52,327 nt of DNA from Pseudomonadota bacterium (lineage in GTDB: Bacteria; Desulfobacterota; Desulfovibrionia; Desulfovibrionales; Desulfovibrionaceae), in assembly GCA_023399375.1 (NCBI GenBank), contig JAEWPX010000186.1, forward strand, positions 1-52,327. The letters are read 5' to 3'. Positions within the stretch are counted from its first letter, which is position 1; the number at the start of each line of letters is the position of its first letter. The position numbers and the translations under genes were made by a program. Positions 47,645-52,327 of this stretch are shown here, piece after piece. Below the pieces are notes generated by a model. That model was given only the letters and a program-made list of their open reading frames with translations, did not search any database and was not told where the DNA came from.

Positions 47645-48570
47645 TCTGGCGCATCCTCTGCATCGACGGCGGCGGCATCCTGGGGCTGATCCCGGCCCTG
47701 ATCCTGGCCGAGATCGAGGCCCGGACCGGCGTTCTCGCCGGCAGGCTGTTCGACCTGGTCGCCGGCACCAGTACCGGCGGCATCATCGCCAGCGCCGCGG
47801 CCGCCGGCATCCCGGCCAAGGACGTCGCCGAGCTCTACCGCCAGCGGGGCAAGGACATCTTCTCGAAGAACCTTTGGCACCGGCTGGCCACCGGTTTCGG
47901 GCTGTGGGGCCCGCAATACGGGGCCAAGGGAATCGAATCCGCCCTGGCCGGCGTCTTCGGCGACGTGAGGCTGTCCGATTGCGCGGTGGAGCTGCTCGTG
48001 CCGGCCTACGACATCGGGGCCAGGGCACCGCTGCTGTTCAAGTCGACCAAGGCCCGGGAGCCCCGGCGCAACTACTTTCTTCGTGACGTCTGTCGGGCGA
48101 CCAGCGCCGCGCCGACGTACTTCCCGCCGGCCCGCATCACATCCCTGGCCGGCGAGTCGGTCACGCTGGTGGACGGCGGCCTTTTCGCCAACAACCCGGC
48201 CGCGCTCGCCTTGCCCCAGGCGGCCAAGACCGACCGGCTGAACCAGGTCGTCATGGCGTCCCTGGGGACCGGCGACATCAACCGGCCGTACCTCTACAGC
48301 CAGGCCCGCAAATGGGGCCTGGCGCAGTGGGCGCGGCCGCTGATCGGTTGCATGTTCGACGGCCAGTCCGACGTTTCCGCCTACGGCTGCGAGGTGCTCC
48401 TGGGAAGCCGCTACGTCCGGCTCCAGCCGGCCTTGCCCCGCGACCTCCCCATGGACGACGCCAGCGACGCGGCCCTGGAAACCCTCGAGGCCGTGGCCCG
48501 CGGCCTCATCGCCGAGCAGGATGCGGAGCTGGACAAGATTTGCGAGATGCTGCTGGCTAAGGCGGCATAA
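47641..48570 (+). CDS. Patatin-like phospholipase (CapV-like)
   Basis: This is a 309-aa protein. All patatin motifs are present: oxyanion hole D9-G-G-G12 (IDGGGILG), nucleophile Ser44 in GTSTG and catalytic Asp178 in DGGLFANNPA. The layout matches bacterial patatins of the CapV type, which are membrane-degrading effectors in CBASS defence. No cyclic-nucleotide synthase lies nearby. GTG start coupled to the previous stop (GTGA). As the last gene before com it is in an accessory slot and could act in lysis, superinfection exclusion or defence. No signal peptide is seen, so it acts in the cytoplasm or on membranes from inside. Confidence 0.88.
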   Translation: MIWRILCIDGGGILGLIPALILAEIEARTGVLAGRLFDLVAGTSTGGIIASAAAAGIPAKDVAELYRQRGKDIFSKNLWHRLATGFGLWGPQYGAKGIESALAGVFGDVRLSDCAVELLVPAYDIGARAPLLFKSTKAREPRRNYFLRDVCRATSAAPTYFPPARITSLAGESVTLVDGGLFANNPAALALPQAAKTDRLNQVVMASLGTGDINRPYLYSQARKWGLAQWARPLIGCMFDGQSDVSAYGCEVLLGSRYVRLQPALPRDLPMDDASDAALETLEAVARGLIAEQDAELDKICEMLLAKAA

Positions 48571-48572
48571 GT

Positions 48573-48650
48573 GGAGCAGGTGGGGCGTGGACAGCCGCCC
48601 CACTGGCCCGGTGCAGCAACACCGGTCCACCGGCTTGCGCCAGCTGCTCC
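48573..48650 (+). ncRNA. Candidate structured leader of com
   Basis: GGAGCAG (48573-48579) pairs with CTGCTCC (48644-48650), enclosing two perfect hairpins: GTGGGGCG/CGCCCCAC (48580-48587 with 48596-48603) and CCGGTG/CACCGG (48608-48613 with 48620-48625). This forms a three-way junction between the patatin stop and com. A further TCCCC-TG-GGGGA hairpin follows at about 48652. It could be a control element for com and the methyltransferase. Confidence 0.5.
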
Positions 48651-48712
48651 CTCCCCTGGGGGACCAAGGGTAACGAGGGCGTAGCAGGCGAGGGCGCAAC
48701 AATCAACAGGAC

Positions 48713-48895
48713 ATGAGAGAGATACGATGCGGCCAATGTAGTCGTTTGCTGGCCAAGGGAGAGGCGCTGGACCTCTCCATCAAGTGCCCCAGGTGCGGGG
48801 CGATCAATCATGTGAGGGCCGCGAGCCCCGACCGAGAGAGCCCGAGAGCCCCAGCAATGGAGCCTTCACGTGGACCGGATTCACACGATCTTTGA
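48713..48895 (+). CDS. com: Com-like zinc-finger translational regulator
   Basis: This is a 60-aa protein. MREIRCGQCSRLLAKGEALD... with C6, C9, C25 and C28 and CPRCGAINHVRAASP matches Mu Com, which binds the mom mRNA and opens its start region. Its 3' end overlaps the next gene's GTG by 26 nt, the same geometry as com-mom in Mu. The gene controlled here is a DNA methyltransferase, not Mom. Confidence 0.88.
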   Translation: MREIRCGQCSRLLAKGEALDLSIKCPRCGAINHVRAASPDRESPRAPAMEPSRGPDSHDL

Positions 48896-49619
48896 CAATG
48901 GCATACTGTACAACGGCGACGCCCTGGCCATCCTGCGCGAACTGCCGGACGCCTCGGTGGACGCCGTCCTGACCGACCCGCCGTATTCGAGCGGCGGGTT
49001 GCACGCGGGAGCGCGGCGTATCGACCCTGCCCAGAAGTACCAGCAGACAGGGACCAAGCGGACCTATCCGCCCATGTTGGGCGACCTCAAGGACCAGCGG
49101 TCCTTTATCATGTGGGCCACTCTGTGGCTTTCGGAGTGCTGGCGGCTGGCGAAACCGGGCGCGCCGATCATGGTGTTTTCGGACTGGCGGCAACTGCCCG
49201 CCATGACCGACGCCGTCCAGGCCGCCGGCTTCGAGTGGCGCGGCATTGTCGTCTGGCACAAACCGAGCTCCCGGCCGATGTTGGGGAGTTTTAAGCGTGA
49301 CACTGAGTTTGTGGTCCACGCGGTCAAAGCGCCTGCCCAGCCGTTTACCCGGCGTTGTTTCCCAGGTGTATTTGCCCATCGGGTAAATCCCGCCGCCAAG
49401 GTCCATCTGACGAGCAAGCCGGTCGCCCTGCTCGTCGACCTGCTGGCGATCGCAGCCGAGAGTTGCGTCGTTCTGGACCCCTTCATGGGCGGCGGCACGA
49501 CGGCCATGGCCTGTCTGGAAACCGGGCGGAGGTTTGTTGGCGTGGAGCTGTCGCGGGAGTATTACGAGCTTGCCGGGGAGCGGATCAAGGCCGGAGAGCT
49601 TGCCCGGTCTAGGACTTGA
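48870..49619 (+). CDS. DNA methyltransferase in the mom position
   Basis: This is a 249-aa amino-methyltransferase. Motif IV DPPY (residues 36-39) precedes motif I DPFMGGGTT (203-211), the beta-class order, with GRRFVGVELSREYYELA after it. It should methylate adenine N6 or cytosine N4 in phage and host DNA. GTG start lies inside com, and there is no own ribosome site (the upstream AGCC region is weak), so translation probably depends on Com. No restriction enzyme is adjacent; it is an orphan protective methylase (inference). Confidence 0.87.
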   Translation: MDRIHTIFDNGILYNGDALAILRELPDASVDAVLTDPPYSSGGLHAGARRIDPAQKYQQTGTKRTYPPMLGDLKDQRSFIMWATLWLSECWRLAKPGAPIMVFSDWRQLPAMTDAVQAAGFEWRGIVVWHKPSSRPMLGSFKRDTEFVVHAVKAPAQPFTRRCFPGVFAHRVNPAAKVHLTSKPVALLVDLLAIAAESCVVLDPFMGGGTTAMACLETGRRFVGVELSREYYELAGERIKAGELARSRT

Positions 49620-49648
49620 TGGCAGTTTCCCCGCAGGAGGAAAGAAGC

Positions 49649-50074
49649 ATGGACCTCAATATGGTGGCAAACAAGCTGTCACGCCTGGGCCTGATCGGCA
49701 CGGATGGAGACGGGGTGTCCCTATCCATGGTGGGGCCGTTGCTGTTTATAAGCGACGGCTCGACGGGGTTCTATGCCGATCCCCGGACGGCGTGGCAGGG
49801 CATCAAGGCATTGGAGGAGTGCCCCTTCGACCAGTTTTGGGAGCGCGCATGGCTGCAAGGGCCTGTGTATGACTCTCTGGCCGAGGTGTGGGAATCGCTG
49901 GATTCCCCCCAATTTGAGGCCGAGGACAAGCCGCCACGTGCGTCGGACTACGTCAGTGTCGGCCGCCTCCGGCCCTTCGGTCCGAAGCAATTCCTGCTTC
50001 AAACCGAGTCCGGCGAGTACGCCGTCGTTGACGAAAAGCAGACCGCCAAATGGCGTCTGACCCCTCTTGACTAG
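49649..50074 (+). CDS. Hypothetical protein, last gene of the prophage
   Basis: This 141-aa protein, MDLNMVANKLSRLGLIGTDG..., is acidic with aromatics and YADPRTAWQGIKALEECPFDQFWERAW in the middle; no family recognised. The ATG at 49649 is chosen for the AGGAGGAAAG site; an in-frame ATG at 49616 would overlap the methyltransferase. It is followed by a terminator 14 nt after the stop and then by the right prophage end. Likely an accessory gene. Confidence 0.6.
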   Translation: MDLNMVANKLSRLGLIGTDGDGVSLSMVGPLLFISDGSTGFYADPRTAWQGIKALEECPFDQFWERAWLQGPVYDSLAEVWESLDSPQFEAEDKPPRASDYVSVGRLRPFGPKQFLLQTESGEYAVVDEKQTAKWRLTPLD

Positions 50075-50087
50075 ACCAATCAAAAAA

Positions 50088-50112
50088 GGCCCCCGCCAAG
50101 TGGCGAGGGCCT
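50088..50112 (+). terminator. Terminator at the right end of the prophage
   Basis: GGCCC.CGCC pairs with GGCG.GGGCC around AAGT, with one C/A mismatch, followed by TTC. Preceded by AAAAAA, so it could act on both strands. It ends late transcription just before the first right-end transposase site. Confidence 0.65.
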
Positions 50113-50113
50113 T

Positions 50114-50157
50114 CAAAACTAAATGTCGTTGTTCACAAAACTACGGGTCGCGCTACA
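50114..50157 (-). promoter_or_regulatory. Right prophage end with transposase cores R1 and R2
   Basis: CAAAACTA, the reverse complement of the left core, occurs at 50114-50121 and 50136-50143, 22 bp apart. The outer copy is exactly 14 nt from the terminal ACA at 50157, as at the left end. Two abutting 22-bp sites are what Mu shows for R1 and R2. Confidence 0.85.
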
Positions 50158-50162
50158 ACTGT
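50158..50162. repeat. Target-site duplication ACTGT (right copy)
   Basis: Exact copy of 9625-9629, immediately outside the right prophage terminus. Confidence 0.9.
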
Positions 50163-50283
50163 TAATTTCTCAGTTTGCCTGATATGATTTCTCGTTTTGA
50201 TTGCGCGCTTACACCTACACAAATTCTCAAACTAAGTTGCGCGTTCTACTGGACCCAGGGCGGACCCAAATCGCCAAAAACGC

Positions 50284-50316
50284 AAAAGGGGCTGGACCCA
50301 TTCAGTCCAACCCCTT
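50284..50316 (-). terminator. Terminator downstream of tRNA-Arg
   Basis: On the minus strand AAGGGGTTGGAC pairs with GTCCAGCCCCTT (one G-U pair) around a 7-nt loop and runs into TTTT. It lies 8 nt after the tRNA CCA. The plus strand has a mismatch at that pair, so the minus strand is the functional one. GGACCCA is repeated three times around 50252-50300. Confidence 0.7.
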
Positions 50317-50324
50317 GATTTTTA

Positions 50325-50403
50325 TGGTGCTCCCGGCGCGATTCGAACGCACGGCCTATCGCTTAGGAGGCGATCGCTCTATCCTACTGAGCTACGGGAG
50401 CAC
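50325..50403 (-). tRNA. tRNA-Arg (anticodon CCT)
   Basis: The minus strand gives the acceptor stem GTGCTCC/GGAGCAC with CCA encoded, D arm AGCTCAGTAGGATAGAGC, anticodon stem ATCGC/GCGAT around loop CTCCTAA (anticodon CCT), and T arm GTGCG-TTCGAAT-CGCGC. All stems close. It decodes AGG. tRNA 3' flanks are common sites for mobile DNA, which fits the remnant and prophage next door. Confidence 0.95.
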
Positions 50404-50544
50404 GGCATCGCATGAAACGATGTTCATACTTCTTTTATGGTTACGGCCCATTACGCCGCACTCGCAAAACCAACACACCGAAATCACCGGCTTTTTTGCG
50501 AAAATGAATCCTTTCGGCGGACCGTTGCGAAAAATTCGCGCCGA

Positions 50545-50572
50545 TTGACGCGCCGGAAACAAACTTTACTAT
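50545..50572 (+). promoter_or_regulatory. Candidate sigma-70 promoter of the HtrA gene
   Basis: TTGACG (50545-50550), 16-nt spacer, TACTAT (50567-50572). It lies about 240 nt before the HtrA ATG; I see no gene in the leader. The region between the tRNA and this site is otherwise featureless. Confidence 0.5.
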
Positions 50573-50813
50573 TTGCCCCACGAAAGCTTGTCAAGGAACC
50601 GACAAGCTCGCATGGACGGTTCAGACACGTCGCGCGCCGGCAAAACACCGCCCCGGGGACGCCTGGATGGCAGGTTCCGGTTTACTCCGGCCGCAAATGG
50701 CGTATAAACGGCAATATCGCCCGAAATCACGACCCCGGATCAGCACCGGAGACTGCAAACGCCCCTGGAACGGCTCCACGACCAAGCCGCCAGCCAAAAC
50801 GCAGGAGTTCACC

Positions 50814-52280
50814 ATGCAAAAACGCATCCTCGCTCCCCTGACCGCCGCACTGATGGTCCTGGCCTGGACCTCGCTCGCCGCAGCGCGCATTCCCTTGCCC
50901 GACATCACGGAGCTCGTCGAAAAAGACGGCCCCGCCGTGGTCAATATTTCCACCACCAAAACCGCCAAAGCCCAGGAAGGCATGCGCGACCTCTTCGAGC
51001 AGTTCCACAACAGGCGAGGCGGCGGCCCCATGGACGACTTCTTCGACCAGTTCGAAAAATTCTTCGGCCCCCAGGGCAAAGGCGGCAAGCCTCATAAGCA
51101 GCGCTCCATGGGCTCGGGCTTCGTCATCTCCGCCGACGGCTACATCGTGACCAACAACCACGTCATCGACAACGCCGATGAGGTCAAGGTCCAGTTCAAG
51201 AACAACGAAAAGCCCCTGACCGCCAAGATCGTCGGCCGCGACCCCGAAACCGACCTCGCCCTGCTCAAGATCGACGGCAAGTCCAACCTGCCCTACCTGG
51301 AGTTCGGCGACTCCGGCAAGGTCAAGGTCGGCGAATGGGTGCTCGCCATCGGCAACCCCTTCGGCCTGGAAAACACCGTCACCCTCGGCATCGTCAGCGC
51401 CAAGGGCCGCATCATCGGCGCGGGCCCCTTCGACAACTTCATCCAGACCGACGCCTCCATCAACCCCGGCAACTCCGGCGGCCCGTTGATCGACCTCGAC
51501 GGCAAGGTCATCGGCATCAACACCGCCATTGTCGCCTCGGGCCAGGGCATCGGCTTCGCCATCCCCTCCGGCATGGCCAAGGACGTCATCGCCCAGTTGC
51601 GCGAAGGCAAGAGCGTCAAGCGCGGCTGGATCGGCGTCACCATCCAGGACATCGACGAGAACACCGCCAAAGCCCTGGGCATGGAAAACACCAAGGGCGC
51701 CCTCGTCACCTCGGTCCTCGAGGGCCAGCCCGCGGCCAAGGCCGGCATCAAGACCGGCGACGTCATCATCGCCGTCTCCGGCCAGAAGATCGACAACACC
51801 AACGAGCTGCTGCGCCGCATCGCCGCCCTCAAGCCCGGCGATGCCACGGAAATGAGCCTGCTGCGCAAGGGCTCCCCGCTCACGGTCTCCGTCACCCTCG
51901 GCGAACGCGACGCCAAAAAGCTCGCCCAGCAGGGCGGCCCTGGCGAGGACGGCGGCGACGCCACCGCACCCGCCGAAACCCAGGCCAAGAGCATCGGCCT
52001 GACCCTGCGCGCCGTCACGGCCAAAGAGGGCAAGGCCCTGGGCATGGACAAGGCCCGCGGTGTCCTGGTAACGGAGGTTGAAGACGGCTCCGAGGCCGAA
52101 CAGTCCGACGTGCGCCCCGGCGACGTCGTGCTCGAGGTCAACCAGCGGGCGGTCAACACCCCCGAGGAATTCAAGCAGGTGGTGGCCGAGGACGGCAAGA
52201 CCAAGGGCGTGGTGATGCTCCAAATCAAGCGCCAGCGCCAGACCGTCTTCCGGACCGTGCCGCTGTCGGATTCGAAATAA
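50814..52280 (+). CDS. degP: Do/HtrA-family periplasmic serine protease
   Basis: This is a 488-aa protein. Signal peptide MQKRILAPLTAALMVLAWTSLAAA is cleaved near residue 24. The trypsin-like domain has the triad H116 (NNHVIDNADEV), D147 (PETDLALLKI) and S221 (NPGNSGGPL). A flexible Q-like LA loop (residues about 65-95, Gly/Lys-rich) is present. Two PDZ domains follow (about 285-375 and 400-480; RGWIGVTIQDI and LTLRAVTAKEGKALGM). It degrades or refolds misfolded periplasmic proteins. GCAGGAG lies before the ATG; a longer frame from 50667 has no signal peptide at its start. It is outside the prophage. Confidence 0.93.
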   Translation: MQKRILAPLTAALMVLAWTSLAAARIPLPDITELVEKDGPAVVNISTTKTAKAQEGMRDLFEQFHNRRGGGPMDDFFDQFEKFFGPQGKGGKPHKQRSMGSGFVISADGYIVTNNHVIDNADEVKVQFKNNEKPLTAKIVGRDPETDLALLKIDGKSNLPYLEFGDSGKVKVGEWVLAIGNPFGLENTVTLGIVSAKGRIIGAGPFDNFIQTDASINPGNSGGPLIDLDGKVIGINTAIVASGQGIGFAIPSGMAKDVIAQLREGKSVKRGWIGVTIQDIDENTAKALGMENTKGALVTSVLEGQPAAKAGIKTGDVIIAVSGQKIDNTNELLRRIAALKPGDATEMSLLRKGSPLTVSVTLGERDAKKLAQQGGPGEDGGDATAPAETQAKSIGLTLRAVTAKEGKALGMDKARGVLVTEVEDGSEAEQSDVRPGDVVLEVNQRAVNTPEEFKQVVAEDGKTKGVVMLQIKRQRQTVFRTVPLSDSK

Positions 52281-52327
52281 CGCAAACCCCGGCCGGGGGC
52301 GCCCCCACCCCCCCCCCCGCCCCCCCC
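52281..52327 (+). other. GC-palindrome and C-run at the window end
   Basis: CCCCGGCCGGGG (about 52287-52298) and GGGGGCGCCCCC follow the HtrA stop, then an almost pure C run. The palindrome may end the HtrA transcript; the C run may mark a contig end. Confidence 0.4.

Larger units (their letters stand above)
9630..50157 (+). mobile_element. Complete Mu-like transposable prophage with siphovirus-type tail
   Basis: The 40,528-bp element runs from TGTGCCC at 9630 to CGCTACA at 50157. Left and right ends carry the same TAGTTTTG core exactly 14 nt from each terminus in opposite orientation, plus extra internal copies, and a 5-bp ACTGT duplication flanks the element. Gene order follows Mu: repressor, transposase A, ATPase B, Gam, GemA, Mor-like, lysis, gp25-gp28, portal, gpF, protease/scaffold, capsid, gp35-gp37, tail, com. 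The tail module is siphovirus-like (tube, two chaperones, long tape measure; no sheath), as in the Pseudomonas B3/D3112 type. All expected modules appear intact, so it may be inducible. Confidence 0.95.

Noticed and set aside
49408..49424. Further hammerhead-like CTGACGAGCAAG
   Set aside because: It lies in the methyltransferase coding frame with no GAAA, stem III or stem I around it.
9630..50157. CRISPR array or tyrosine integrase for this prophage
   Set aside because: No regular repeat-spacer pattern and no integrase was seen; the DDE transposase and 5-bp duplication explain insertion.

Overview
The window is high-GC DNA that fits a sulfate-reducing deltaproteobacterium of the Desulfovibrio/Solidesulfovibrio type. 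That assignment is an inference from gene content and protein style (PEP synthase-like enzyme, CHASE4 histidine kinase, HtrA protease), not a database match. Its main feature is a complete Mu-like transposable prophage of 40,528 bp (9630..50157). Its ends can be placed to the base: TGT...ACA termini, inward-facing TAGTTTTG transposase-site cores at both ends, and a 5-bp ACTGT target duplication outside each end.

Left host flank (1..9629): the 3' part of a PEP/pyruvate-utilising enzyme; a DUF364 protein; a minus-strand block of a CHASE4/PAS histidine kinase, a NarL-type regulator and three TadE/TadG pseudopilin genes; a small conserved-looking gene; an AT-rich 655-nt gap; a two-gene module of unknown function; a 17-bp-stem terminator; and a transposase remnant. 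Right flank (50158..52327): tRNA-Arg(CCT) on the minus strand and a Do/HtrA protease gene. The phage sits between the tRNA and the transposase remnant.

Prophage early region (9826..20.9 kb): a cleavable CI/S24 repressor faces a rightward operon holding small DNA-binding proteins, MuA-type transposase, MuB-type ATPase, Gam, HU, a DUF2786 protein, GemA/gp16 and a Mor-like activator. Three intergenic spacers carry type II hammerhead ribozyme sequences. Two have an intact core and their stem I covaries; one has a damaged core. Each starts just after an upstream UAG stop and ends at the next gene's ribosome binding site.

Late region (21.4..50 kb): lysis genes, Mu-type packaging and head genes (gp25-gp37 analogues, DUF935 portal, gpF with an extra nuclease-like C-terminal domain, protease/scaffold, gpT capsid), then a long flexible siphovirus-type tail (tube, frameshifted chaperones, 1749-aa tape measure, fibres). 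Two blocks begin at matching promoter-like elements: a dyad centred 32.5 bp upstream of a TATA box, with an ATG about 1 nt after the predicted transcription start. They look like activator-dependent late promoters driving leaderless mRNAs. The right end carries a patatin-like phospholipase, Com, and a DNA methyltransferase in the position of Mu mom.
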